Below, one piece after another: positions 16,733 through 25,277 of a stretch of 64,000 bases of DNA (its first letter is position 1; each line of letters starts with the position of its first letter). Below the pieces are notes generated by a model that saw only the letters and a list, made by a program, of their open reading frames with translations, searched no databases and was not told the DNA's origin. The stretch spans positions 124,001-188,000 of the forward strand of contig NZ_FNNG01000004.1 in assembly GCF_900106765.1 (NCBI RefSeq), written 5' to 3'. This DNA is from Tepidimicrobium xylanilyticum (GTDB taxonomy: Bacteria; Bacillota; Clostridia; Tissierellales; Tepidimicrobiaceae). A program made the translations under genes and the position numbers.

Positions 16733-17008
16733 TTACCTTATATTTCTTTCCCTTACCTTTTTTAATAGATAAATATATTTAATCTTAGAAGCTTCTAATT
16801 CATATATTGCATGGTCTACTAAATCAGGATCTGTTACCCATTGAAAATAGATTTCTTTGTTCTTCCATTCTTCATGGGCCCTTTTTAAATTCTCCATCAT
16901 CTTTTCTTCTTCTGTTTTTTTTCTTCCTTTTATCTTATTAGACAGAATATCTACATATTCTAAAATCCTATAAGTCTTTTCTTTATAATAACTTTTCGGT
17001 CTATCCAT
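16733..17008 (-). CDS. DUF2508 (YaaL-like) protein
   Basis: A 91-residue charged helical protein without membrane segments. LKRAHEEWKNKEIYFQWVTD and PDLVDHAIYELEASKIKYIY match the DUF2508/YaaL family, which sits next to bofA in many spore formers, as here. The function is unknown. The ATG at 17008 follows GGGGG with correct spacing; the in-frame start at 17023 overlaps the site. Confidence 0.8.
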   Translation of the reverse strand: MDRPKSYYKEKTYRILEYVDILSNKIKGRKKTEEEKMMENLKRAHEEWKNKEIYFQWVTDPDLVDHAIYELEASKIKYIYLLKKVRERNIR

Positions 17009-17065
17009 AAACAATCCCCCCATATTTTATTATCTTAATTTTTTCCAAAAACATGGGGGGTTATA

Positions 17066-17500
17066 CTATCTTTCACAATACCTATTGCATTTATTATTCT
17101 TATTACAACAAACTATTTTTTCCGACTGACATAAAGGGCATCTAAACCTATCCCTTTTAAAATGGATTTTATAGCTACCATTACAAGAGTTACACTTGAA
17201 TTGGCAGAATTCAAAAGCAAAATCTCCACCTCGAATTTGAAGGGGTAGGCCTTTAATTAAAGCCATTGACACTTTCTTTCTAGCTCTTCCTAAAATGTTT
17301 TGGAAGGTCTGCCTAGATACCTCCATTATATCTGCACACTCCTGTTGAGACAAACCTGCTAAATCCTTTAATCTTATAGCTTCCAGTTCCTCTAACTTTA
17401 ATATTATCTCCTTAGTTTCTCCTTGCCCCCCACCTTCAGGCATGAAGCAGGCTATATTGGGAAGAAATTTAACTTTCCTACATTTAATCGGTCTAGACAT
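17066..17500 (-). CDS. UPF0251 (DUF134) HTH regulator with zinc ribbon
   Basis: A 144-residue protein. It begins with SRPIKCRKVKFLP, then a sigma-region-4-like HTH: LEAIRLKDLAGLSQQECADI and VSRQTFQNILGRARKKV. The C-terminal part has several Cys pairs (CQFKCNSC, CPLCQSEKIVCC), probably binding zinc or an Fe-S cluster. It is 20 bases upstream of mrp's neighbour position, so regulator and Mrp ATPase probably form one unit, a common arrangement in anaerobes. Its targets are not known. Confidence 0.85.
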   Translation of the reverse strand: MSRPIKCRKVKFLPNIACFMPEGGGQGETKEIILKLEELEAIRLKDLAGLSQQECADIMEVSRQTFQNILGRARKKVSMALIKGLPLQIRGGDFAFEFCQFKCNSCNGSYKIHFKRDRFRCPLCQSEKIVCCNKNNKCNRYCER

Positions 17501-17520
17501 ATAAATCCTCCAAAGATAAA

Positions 17521-18345
17521 TTAATTCAATGTTGTAATTATCCTATTGCTGATACTGTCAAAAATATTTCTCACCTCATCTGTCAACTCTGAATTGCCAT
17601 TGACAGATATATTGGCAATATCCTTAACCATAGGCAGTTCTCCAATTAGGCTTAAACCATATTCCTTTAGGAATTGATCCGTATTTTCACCATCAAATAT
17701 CTGAATCCTTTTATTGCAATCAGGACACAGCACATAGCTCATATTTTCAACTATACCCAATATAGGAATATTCAATTTTTTGGTCATATTGATGGCCTTT
17801 GCCACTATCATGGAAACTAAGTCTTGAGGCACCGATACCATGATTATACCAGATAGGGGAATAGATTGCATCACCGTTAATGCCACATCTCCCGTTCCTG
17901 GTGGCATATCAATAATCAGATAGTCTAATTCCTCCCATAATACATCAGTCCAAAACTGCTGTACTATTCCGGATAAAATAGGCCCTCTCCATATCACTGG
18001 CTTATCCTCTTCCTCCATCAACAAGTTTAAAGATATTACCTTAATACCCTCTTTGGTGGTTATAGGTATTATTCCCTTCTCATTAGCTGCAGCTCTTTTA
18101 TCCTCTATTTGGAACAATCTTGGAATGCTGGGACCTGTAATATCTGCATCCATAACCCCTACTCTATACCCTTTATTCTTTAAATCCTTTGCAATTAAAG
18201 CGGAAATAGTGGACTTTCCTACTCCTCCCTTACCACTCATAACGCCTATAATATTCTTCACAAAATTATAAGGATTGTTTTTTATAGTACAAATATCTTG
18301 GGATGTACAATTATCCTTTGCTGGACAATTATTGCAATCAGCCAT
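17521..18345 (-). CDS. mrp: Mrp/NBP35-family Fe-S cluster carrier ATPase
   Basis: A 274-residue P-loop ATPase. A Cys-rich N-terminus (CNNCPAKDNC..C) is followed by the deviant Walker A GVMSGKGGVGKSTIS, DADITGPSIPRLF and IIDMPPGTGDVALTV. CPDCNKR near residue 200 supplies the CxxC that bridges a [4Fe-4S] cluster in the dimer. It transfers clusters to apoproteins in the cytoplasm. The UPF0251 gene follows 20 bases downstream. Confidence 0.93.
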   Translation of the reverse strand: MADCNNCPAKDNCTSQDICTIKNNPYNFVKNIIGVMSGKGGVGKSTISALIAKDLKNKGYRVGVMDADITGPSIPRLFQIEDKRAAANEKGIIPITTKEGIKVISLNLLMEEEDKPVIWRGPILSGIVQQFWTDVLWEELDYLIIDMPPGTGDVALTVMQSIPLSGIIMVSVPQDLVSMIVAKAINMTKKLNIPILGIVENMSYVLCPDCNKRIQIFDGENTDQFLKEYGLSLIGELPMVKDIANISVNGNSELTDEVRNIFDSISNRIITTLN

Positions 18346-18481
18346 TGTCGTTCATTCCTCTCTTAATTAAATTGGCATATGCTAATTTAATTTTATAATA
18401 CAATTTAATAATATGTCAACACCTTAATCATTTAAAGATGACGAGAGAATAAACCTTTCCTTGTTTTCTTGTCCTATTGCT

Positions 18482-18525
18482 AAAAAAATAGAGCAAAGGC
18501 TTTCATGACTTTTGTCGTAATAGCC
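18482..18525 (-). terminator. Probable terminator of nhaC
   Basis: GGCT (18498-18501) and AGCC (18522-18525) close a partly paired hairpin with GAC/GTC near the tip. The minus strand reaches a run of seven T about nine bases later. It lies about 30 bases past the nhaC stop. The stem is imperfect. Confidence 0.4.
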
Positions 18526-18554
18526 CCGCCCTATTTACAATTATACAACATAAA

Positions 18555-19967
18555 TCAATGACTTGTTTCTACTACCGTTCCTGGGTCGTCTTCTATCTTA
18601 GCAATTACCAGCTTACTTCCTATAAAGCCTAATATAATAACCACTATAGGGGTTAAATAATTCATTATTGCCCATTTACCATAGGCTATAGCTGATACCC
18701 CCAATACATTATATAGAAATGCTCCACAAGTATTCCATGGTACTAATGGTGAAGTTAATGTTCCAGCAGATTCTAAAACATTGGATAGGGTTTTTGGATG
18801 TAATCCTTTGTCCTTATATGCCTTGGCATACATTCTGCCTGGGACAACAATAGATATATATTGTTCTGGCATTGTAATATTACTTGTAATGGAAGTTGCA
18901 GTTGTAAGTGCAACAAGTCCTCCCACGCTCTTTATTCGTTTTAATAGGGCATTTACTATTACCTCTAACTGCCCTGTTTTTTCCATTATGCCACCAAACA
19001 TCATAGCTATGATTGTAAGGGATATTGAATACATCATATTTTCTAGACCACCAGCTGTTAGAAGCTCATCCACAGCTTCTACTCCCGTTTCACTTACATA
19101 GCCACTAAATCCTGCAGATAGTATATCCCCTAAATTAGCTCCCTGGAAAATGGGTGCAAAAATCATCCCCAATATAACCCCTATAAATATTCCAGGTATA
19201 GCTGGCATCTTTTTAGCCACTAAAATTATAACCACAATAGGTGGTAATAATAGTATAGGGGACAAATTAAAGCTTTCGGCTAAACCATTTTGGATTTTCG
19301 TAATGGCAGAAAGGTCTACACTTTTTCCAGCAAATCTAAATCCAACCATTAGATAAACTATTATAGTTATTATATAGGTAATTGCATTACTTTTAACCAT
19401 AAACTTAACATGGGTAAATACATCTGTACCTGCCATAGCTGGTGCTAAGTTGGTTGTATCGGAAAGAGGAGATATCTTGTCTCCAAAGTATGCTCCAGAA
19501 ATAATAGCACCTGCTGCAATAGGTGCAGGAATACCTAATCCTTTAGCTACCCCCATTAAAGCAATGCCTATGGTTCCCGCTGTTCCCCAGGAAGTTCCTG
19601 TTGCTAACGATGTAATTGAACAAATTAAAAGTGTGGCTACTAAAAATATTGATGGCTTTAAAATATTCAAACCATAATAAATCATTGCAGGCACTACACC
19701 TGATAACAACCAAACGCCAATCAATACGCCTATAATAGCCAAAATCATAACCGACTGAAGTGCCTGTGTAATCCCTTCAATCATTCCCTGTTCTATATCC
19801 CTCCATTTGTATCCAAGTCTTAAAGCCATTAATGCTGCAAAAGCTGCTCCAATTAACATGGGAATATGGGGATCTGCTTCAAATTTGGCAATTCCTGTTC
19901 CCATTACTAAAATCAAAAACAAAAATGTAATAATCGCTTCGTAAATATAAGGTTTACGAGCTTTCAT
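18555..19967 (-). CDS. nhaC: NhaC-family Na+/H+ antiporter
   Basis: A 470-residue polytopic protein with about 11-12 membrane helices. Family signatures include LATGTSWGTAGTIGIALMGV (about residues 125-144), GAIISGAYFGDKISPLSDTT (about 157-176) and, late, LVPWNTCGAFLYNVLGV. It exchanges sodium, or organic substrates in some members, for protons. It is monocistronic: promoter at 20096-20125, GGGAGG before the ATG, and a hairpin after the stop. Confidence 0.9.
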   Translation of the reverse strand: MKARKPYIYEAIITFLFLILVMGTGIAKFEADPHIPMLIGAAFAALMALRLGYKWRDIEQGMIEGITQALQSVMILAIIGVLIGVWLLSGVVPAMIYYGLNILKPSIFLVATLLICSITSLATGTSWGTAGTIGIALMGVAKGLGIPAPIAAGAIISGAYFGDKISPLSDTTNLAPAMAGTDVFTHVKFMVKSNAITYIITIIVYLMVGFRFAGKSVDLSAITKIQNGLAESFNLSPILLLPPIVVIILVAKKMPAIPGIFIGVILGMIFAPIFQGANLGDILSAGFSGYVSETGVEAVDELLTAGGLENMMYSISLTIIAMMFGGIMEKTGQLEVIVNALLKRIKSVGGLVALTTATSITSNITMPEQYISIVVPGRMYAKAYKDKGLHPKTLSNVLESAGTLTSPLVPWNTCGAFLYNVLGVSAIAYGKWAIMNYLTPIVVIILGFIGSKLVIAKIEDDPGTVVETSH

Positions 19968-20095
19968 AACAAGTCCTCCCTTTTTAAATTTCCTTAAGGC
20001 TCTTACTAAAAAATATGATTTAAACTGAATAAATAGCTCACTTAACTATAGTTTGAAAATTTTTAATTATTTTACAATAAAAGCAATTTGTACTT

Positions 20096-20125
20096 ATTAT
20101 ATCATAAGTATAAATAGCAAGACAA
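20096..20125 (-). promoter_or_regulatory. Sigma-A-type promoter of nhaC
   Basis: On the minus strand TTGTCT (20125-20120) and TATAAT (20101-20096) are 18 bases apart, about 125 bases upstream of the nhaC ATG. The gap 19968-20268 otherwise holds only this promoter and the terminator at 20182-20220. Confidence 0.6.
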
Positions 20126-20181
20126 TTTATAATATATGACAATAATATTAAATTTTACACTTTCTAAAAAGATGCCTATAC

Positions 20182-20220
20182 AAAAAATGTCAGAGTGCAT
20201 ATTCCATGCACTCCAACATT
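20182..20220 (-). terminator. Terminator ending the B12 operon
   Basis: GAGTGCAT (20193-20200) and ATGCACTC (20206-20213) pair around ATTCC. The stem continues with AATGT/ACATT after a two-base mismatch. T-runs occur on both strands (minus strand 20187-20182). It lies about 50 bases past the stop of the ECF S-component gene, marking the 3' end of the long operon. Confidence 0.8.
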
Positions 20221-20268
20221 TTTAACCTCACAAGGCTTAAATTAGTCCAGCATTTTAAACCGCTTTAT

Positions 20269-21000
20269 TCATTTTTCCTTATCCATTATACCATATTTAA
20301 TTTTTACTCTATCTATCTTTTCTATCATAGGCTGTGACAATACAAATAGAAATACTACTGTTGCTATGGAATGAGCTAAGTCAAACCAAAAGCCTGATAT
20401 ATAAGTAGCTACTAACGCCCTCAGCGAAAATTTAGGTGTAAAAATCAAAAGACTTCCTATATTAATAATGCCTCCATATATGAAAAATGTAGATAAACCA
20501 CCAAAAATACATAAGGATAATCTATCCCTTTTTAATAAGCCTTTTTGGAATAATATGCCTGCTAAAAAACCAATAATTCCAAAGCAAAACATCTGCCATG
20601 GAGTCCATGGACCTTGCCCAAAGAAAAAATTTGATACAAATCCTGTTATGGCCCCTACTAGAAAACCTGATTCTGCCCCCAAAGTAACTCCGGTTATTAT
20701 GACTATGGCCACAACAGGCTTAAATTGAGGCAGCATAAAAAAAGCTGCTCTTCCTGCTACAGCAATGGCTGACAGCACTGCAATAATTACTATCTCCCTA
20801 ACTTTGGGATTTCTATTCTCAAATATCATGAAGAAGGGAAGCATTGTATACAACACGATCACAAGGCTTATAAAATAGTACTTTCTGTCTTTTAAATAAA
20901 ATATGCCAAATAAAATAGTGGCAGGAATAACAAATATTATTAATAAAACTGATACAACATTTCTATGATTTAAATGCCTGCCCTTAATCCTTCTTTGCAT
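20269..21000 (-). CDS. ECF transporter substrate-binding (S) component, probably for a corrinoid
   Basis: A 243-residue membrane protein with about seven helices. The last six form the S-fold: VREIVIIAVLSAIAVAGRAA, then GVTLGAESGFLVGAITGFVS and FGQGPWTPWQMFCFGIIGFL. The N-terminal two helices are an extension. S components bind the vitamin and dock on the ATPase/EcfT module. The substrate is inferred from the B12 riboswitch that heads the operon, consistent with CbrT-like candidates from comparative genomics. Sequence alone does not prove it. It overlaps the ATPase gene by 31 bases. Confidence 0.8.
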   Translation of the reverse strand: MQRRIKGRHLNHRNVVSVLLIIFVIPATILFGIFYLKDRKYYFISLVIVLYTMLPFFMIFENRNPKVREIVIIAVLSAIAVAGRAAFFMLPQFKPVVAIVIITGVTLGAESGFLVGAITGFVSNFFFGQGPWTPWQMFCFGIIGFLAGILFQKGLLKRDRLSLCIFGGLSTFFIYGGIINIGSLLIFTPKFSLRALVATYISGFWFDLAHSIATVVFLFVLSQPMIEKIDRVKIKYGIMDKEK

Positions 21001-22607
21001 AAAGCAATCACATCCTCTATTGTTACTGCATCCTTACACAGGTGCCTCACCATGCGGTTTGCTGCAGTTGTATAAAAGCTATTTCCTGAAAAAAATTCCC
21101 TCGTGGTATTGGAGGTAATAATATTCCCATCAAAGAATAGGGCACAATAATCTGAATATTTTGCACAGAATTCAATATCATGGGATACCATGACTATGGT
21201 TACACCTTTATTAGTTAGTTCTTTAAGTATCTTTGCAAGCTTGTCCTTGAAAAAATTATCCAAACCTTTAGTAGGTTCATCAAGAAGCAGTATTTTAGGT
21301 TCTAGTAACAAAACCTTGGCTAAGGCTACTCTCTGCTGCTCTCCTCCGCTTAGATCATATGGATGCATTGAAAGCAAATCTTCTATTTCCGTTATTTCTA
21401 TAATTTTATCAAGCCTATTTCCTTTTTCTTCTTGAGTTAATTTCATATCCGATAACATTTCATATAAATCTGATTCTACGGTCTTTTCTACAAATAAATT
21501 TTGTGGATTTTGAGGAAGTGTTACAGTATTCTTTTCACTGATTGTGATTTTTCCTCTATAGGGCTTGTTTATCCCATTCATTAAAGATAAGGCAGTAGTT
21601 TTTCCTGTTCCATTACCTCCTACAATAGAATAAAACTCCCCTTCCCTAATATCTAAAGATAATCCCTTAATAACATCAGGTGAATTCCTTTCATATCTAA
21701 ACCATACATCTTTTAATTCTATTACCTTCTTATTAGGTCTTGGCTGGGGTTCTGGGTAAGTCATTATTACTTTTTTCCCAATAGCAATCTCATCTATCCA
21801 TTTTCTTCCTTCATTGATGGTAATAGGGTAGGTACTGCTGTTTGTCACACTGGCATGGACTTGCATTGCTGTTGTCATGGCTAAAAACATAGGGTGGTCC
21901 ATTTCATATAGTCTCTTGCCTACATATGAAGGAGAACCTTCTACGATTATTTTACCCTCATCCAATACCACCAGCCTATCTGAAATAGGTATAACCTCTT
22001 CGAGCCTATGTTCTGTCATTATAATGGTGATTCCCAGATCCCTGTTTATCTTTTTAAGCATATTCAGAAAATCAGAGGCTGCAATAGGGTCTAGCTGTGA
22101 AGTTGGTTCATCTAGTATCAGTACTCTAGGGTCTAGGGGCATGATGCTTGCTAAGTTTAATATTTGCTTTTGGCCTCCTGAAAGTTCTGTAACATTCTTA
22201 TAAAACCAATTTTGTATACCAAAGAAACTAGCCATCTCAGCTACACGAAGGCGTATAGTATTACTATCATATCCTAGGCTTTCAAGCCCAAAAGCCAGCT
22301 CATGCCAAACCTTATCTGTAACTATTTGATTATCTGGGCTTTGAAACACATAACCTATTTGAAAAGCCTGTTCCCGTTCATCTACCTCTTCTAGGGGCTG
22401 CCCAAAAAAATATATTGCCCCCTCCCTTTTCCCATAAGGAGTAAGTATAGATTTTAATTGCTTTAATAATGTACTCTTTCCAGAACCGGTTTTTCCACAT
22501 AGGGTTATGAATTCCCCACTTTCTATGCTAATACTAATATTTAAAAGAGCCTTTTTATCCGTTTGAGGATAAGAAAAGCTCAAATTTTCGATTCTATACG
22601 CTTCCAT
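20970..22607 (-). CDS. ECF transporter ATPase with two fused ABC domains (AA')
   Basis: About 545 residues with two complete ABC cassettes. The first has Walker A CGKTGSGKST, signature TELSGGQKQ and Walker B VLILDEPTSQLD. The second has VGGNGTGKTTALS, DLSGGEQQRVALAK and ILLLDEPTKGLD. It powers the ECF complex at the inner face of the membrane. The ATG at 22607 is chosen from GGAGG seven bases upstream; the frame extends to 22649. It overlaps the end of the EcfT gene. Confidence 0.92.
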   Translation of the reverse strand: MEAYRIENLSFSYPQTDKKALLNISISIESGEFITLCGKTGSGKSTLLKQLKSILTPYGKREGAIYFFGQPLEEVDEREQAFQIGYVFQSPDNQIVTDKVWHELAFGLESLGYDSNTIRLRVAEMASFFGIQNWFYKNVTELSGGQKQILNLASIMPLDPRVLILDEPTSQLDPIAASDFLNMLKKINRDLGITIIMTEHRLEEVIPISDRLVVLDEGKIIVEGSPSYVGKRLYEMDHPMFLAMTTAMQVHASVTNSSTYPITINEGRKWIDEIAIGKKVIMTYPEPQPRPNKKVIELKDVWFRYERNSPDVIKGLSLDIREGEFYSIVGGNGTGKTTALSLMNGINKPYRGKITISEKNTVTLPQNPQNLFVEKTVESDLYEMLSDMKLTQEEKGNRLDKIIEITEIEDLLSMHPYDLSGGEQQRVALAKVLLLEPKILLLDEPTKGLDNFFKDKLAKILKELTNKGVTIVMVSHDIEFCAKYSDYCALFFDGNIITSNTTREFFSGNSFYTTAANRMVRHLCKDAVTIEDVIALCKEGLRAGI

Positions 22608-23470
22608 TTCATTTCCTCCACTATATTGATGATAACTGGTAACATACATAATATAAGATAGGATATATATAGAAAAATACTAAAAAGTGAGATATCTACA
22701 AACTTAATTGATGGGAAGAATCTGATAGTATTCTGCCCCATTAATGCACCTGCTAATATAATGGCAGTTAAGCATATCAAAATAACAAGAACTATCTTGT
22801 CCCTATTATCAAAACGAAATATAGAGAAGCTAGTTCTGCCAAGTAAGCCATAGCCTCTGGACTTCATGGAGTTAGCTGTTTCAATGGCATTTTCCAAGGC
22901 CCATGTGGTCATGATGGATAGAATTTTCATGCCATTTTTTGCCCTTTTGATAATATTTCCTTGTGAGAAATCCCTTCCAATACATTTTTGAGCATAGGAT
23001 ATTTCCTTTATCTGTGCTATGTATCTTGGAACAAAGCGAAGTACCATTGATATTATTAGGGATAAGGTTGGTATGATTCTGCCAAAAATATATATAAATT
23101 TATCCGATGTCATGACTGCATTGTAACAAGAAAACCATAATAATACCGTTACGAACATTAGAGCTGTTGCCACACCATAGATAATAGATTCCAAGGTTAT
23201 TGGATTGCCATTTTTTAGATAAAACAATATGGTAACTCCTTCATGGTTGAAGGCTGGATTTAACAGGGTCATGAATATTAGCATAGGCAGCATATATAAT
23301 ATGTTGAACTTAAGCCCTTTTTTGCCTTTTAACATTACTGAATATATAAAGGCCCCCGCAAAAGCTATTACTTGGAATATGGGATGCATAAAAAACATAC
23401 TGAAGCATATTACTGCACAAAAGTACATGAAATTTATTATAGGGTGAAAATTAGAAAAACTGTCCATCAT
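22580..23470 (-). CDS. ecfT: ECF transporter transmembrane component EcfT
   Basis: A 296-residue membrane protein with about six helices. The coupling-helix motifs are visible as SMVLRFVPRYIAQIKEISYA and then ALENAIETANSMKSRGYG, which contains the Ala-Arg-Gly-like element for ATPase contact. It links the ATPase to the S component. Its start overlaps the DUF4430 gene upstream by four bases, so capture proteins and transporter are translated together. Confidence 0.9.
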   Translation of the reverse strand: MMDSFSNFHPIINFMYFCAVICFSMFFMHPIFQVIAFAGAFIYSVMLKGKKGLKFNILYMLPMLIFMTLLNPAFNHEGVTILFYLKNGNPITLESIIYGVATALMFVTVLLWFSCYNAVMTSDKFIYIFGRIIPTLSLIISMVLRFVPRYIAQIKEISYAQKCIGRDFSQGNIIKRAKNGMKILSIMTTWALENAIETANSMKSRGYGLLGRTSFSIFRFDNRDKIVLVILICLTAIILAGALMGQNTIRFFPSIKFVDISLFSIFLYISYLILCMLPVIINIVEEMKWKRIESKI

Positions 23471-24150
23471 TCTTCGCCTCCAAAAGTGGCATCTTGTCCC
23501 TCTATATCCCTTCCTAGGTCACAAGTATATATCCACTCTACCACATCTCCATCCTTTAACTGGTATCTGCTTGCACCATAGTTTGGAAACCAGCCATTTA
23601 CTCTATACATCCAACCGCTTAGCTCGCCACAGTCAAATTCATAAATATTGTTAATTCCTTCCACATAATGGCTATTATACATTGGGACCATGACAAATTC
23701 CATATGGATTTTATTCTTTAGCATCTCCCTTAATAAAACATCGAATACAGATTCTCCTTCATAGCAGACCACTTCCTGAGCAGGATATATAACCCCGTCT
23801 TCTGGCAATACTTCTAGCTTATCCTTATTAAATTTATCTAAATTGTCAAATATAGTTTTGCAAGTTACAGATAAAGTTATAGTTAGCTCTTTTTCTTTAT
23901 TTATAACCACATCCTGCCATTCTACTGGTTTAGGTTTGCCCTCAGGAACTGGATCCGTAAGGTATTTGTCTTTTTCTCCCTTATTTTTATTATCTTCAGC
24001 TATTATTTTTACTTGACTTTCGCCTTCTATATCTGGATTTTTTAATTGTTCTGAACCTAAAGGGACTATTTCATTTTTTCCACTTAGAAAAAATGAAATA
24101 ACCAATATAACTGCTATTACAAAGGCTATTTTTATCTTTATATTTTTCAT
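23467..24150 (-). CDS. Membrane-anchored DUF4430 protein (transcobalamin-like C-terminal domain)
   Basis: About 227 residues. A signal anchor (IKIAFVIAVILVISFFLSG) is followed by a charged linker and a DUF4430 domain in the last 130 residues. Core motifs are YVEGINNIYEF, SGWMYRVNGWFPNYGASRY and DGDVVEWIYTCDLGRD. PF14478 corresponds to the beta domain of transcobalamin and intrinsic factor, which covers bound B12. The adjacent upstream gene supplies the matching alpha domain. Start 24150 (MKNIKIKIAF) is preferred; the frame extends to 24177. Confidence 0.85.
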   Translation of the reverse strand: MKNIKIKIAFVIAVILVISFFLSGKNEIVPLGSEQLKNPDIEGESQVKIIAEDNKNKGEKDKYLTDPVPEGKPKPVEWQDVVINKEKELTITLSVTCKTIFDNLDKFNKDKLEVLPEDGVIYPAQEVVCYEGESVFDVLLREMLKNKIHMEFVMVPMYNSHYVEGINNIYEFDCGELSGWMYRVNGWFPNYGASRYQLKDGDVVEWIYTCDLGRDIEGQDATFGGEE

Positions 24151-24166
24151 GATATAGCCACCACTT

Positions 24167-25183
24167 TCATTTAACATCAGTCATATCATATAAGCTGTTT
24201 TTCCCGTCTTTATATCTTTTATATGCTATTAGCGCATACAATCCTTGATCTGTTGCCATAAGGTCTAATGTACCTGCCTGCCCTCCACCATTTTCTTTAG
24301 TCCCTTCTTTTATATGCATGAAACCTCCACCATCTAAATAAAAGGTTAGCAAGTTGTCCATTAAGGAATTGCCTCCTTTTACAAATCTTTCGTCATCTGG
24401 GTCTATGGCTAACTCTGTAAGGGCTACTATTACTTGAACTACAGATTCGGAATTGGCAGAGCCCCAGCTTGAATAGCCTCCATCTTCTAACTGAATGCTG
24501 GATAGATAGTCCAAAGCCTTTCCTATGGCCTCTTCTACTTCTGGTTTTTCTTTATATTTAGACAAGGCTTGTAATACCATGGCTGTTACATCTGGATCTG
24601 ATGGTTCCTCTCCTAATAAGGAAAATCCTCCATCCCTTAATTGATGCTCTAATATATATTCTATATACATATCTCTAGTACCTTGAATATTTGCATTTGG
24701 ATTATAGGGTATTTCATAATTCTTGGAATCTAAGGCTATAAGGGCAAAGGCAGGGCCATTTATGCCCTGATATATAACCTTTTCATAGTCTCCTAATGCC
24801 TCTAGCAAATTATAGCCTTCCACATCTGTAGGATCTTTACCTATAGCTGTTAAGGCTAATATCACTCTAGAATACTCAGTGTATTTTCTATCATGCAATA
24901 TACCATCCTTTTCCTTTAAGGCCTGTACCAGGTTTTGGTAGTATTTTTCAAAATAGGCCTTATCTATATCTAAATCTGAACGGGCTAAAGAAAATACTGT
25001 CCATTCCCCGCCTAAAGAAGAAACTGTAGGATCTGTTACCATTTTAACCATAAGGTTGGCTGTTTCTTCTATTTGCTTATCTAAATCAACACCTGCTTTA
25101 TTGCTACTACTGCAGGCAAATAAATGTAGAGATAAAATTATTATCAATATTAGGAGAAATAGTTTTTTATTTTTGAAGTTCAT
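24167..25183 (-). CDS. Lipoprotein with intrinsic-factor-like alpha/alpha barrel
   Basis: A 338-residue lipoprotein; the lipobox is LHLFAC (Cys 24), so it is anchored outside the membrane. The rest is an alpha6/alpha6 toroid of the prenyltransferase/squalene-cyclase superfamily, to which the N-terminal domain of intrinsic factor and transcobalamin belongs. Repeat signatures are INGPAFALIALDSKNYEIP, DGGFSLLGEEPSDPDVTAMV, DGGYSSWGSANSESVVQVIV and LMATDQGLYALIAYK. It lacks the catalytic DxDD and zinc residues of cyclases and prenyltransferases as far as I can see. Paired with the DUF4430 gene downstream, it would rebuild a two-domain corrinoid binder. Confidence 0.82.
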   Translation of the reverse strand: MNFKNKKLFLLILIIILSLHLFACSSSNKAGVDLDKQIEETANLMVKMVTDPTVSSLGGEWTVFSLARSDLDIDKAYFEKYYQNLVQALKEKDGILHDRKYTEYSRVILALTAIGKDPTDVEGYNLLEALGDYEKVIYQGINGPAFALIALDSKNYEIPYNPNANIQGTRDMYIEYILEHQLRDGGFSLLGEEPSDPDVTAMVLQALSKYKEKPEVEEAIGKALDYLSSIQLEDGGYSSWGSANSESVVQVIVALTELAIDPDDERFVKGGNSLMDNLLTFYLDGGGFMHIKEGTKENGGGQAGTLDLMATDQGLYALIAYKRYKDGKNSLYDMTDVK

Positions 25184-25211
25184 ATTTTCCTTCCTTTCGT
25201 TTTTTATGTAT

Positions 25212-25260
25212 TTAACTAAAAAGGCTTAAATACTGTAGTAATATAAGCCCTTTTAGTTAA
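25212..25260 (-). terminator. Internal hairpin between the 1155-residue protein and the ECF-proximal genes
   Basis: TTAACTAAAAAGGCTTA (25212-25228) pairs with TAAGCCCTTTTAGTTAA (25244-25260), interrupted by one mismatch. The minus strand has TTTTT within the 3' arm. It is probably a leaky terminator or processing site that lowers expression of the downstream lipoprotein and ECF genes relative to the upstream genes. Confidence 0.6.
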
Positions 25261-25277
25261 TACATTTCATAAATCAT

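Noticed and set aside
24167-25183. Annotation of the alpha/alpha barrel lipoprotein as a prenyltransferase or squalene cyclase
   Set aside because: I see no DxDD or zinc-binding catalytic residues; the lipobox, B12 riboswitch and DUF4430 neighbours favour an intrinsic-factor-like binding role.
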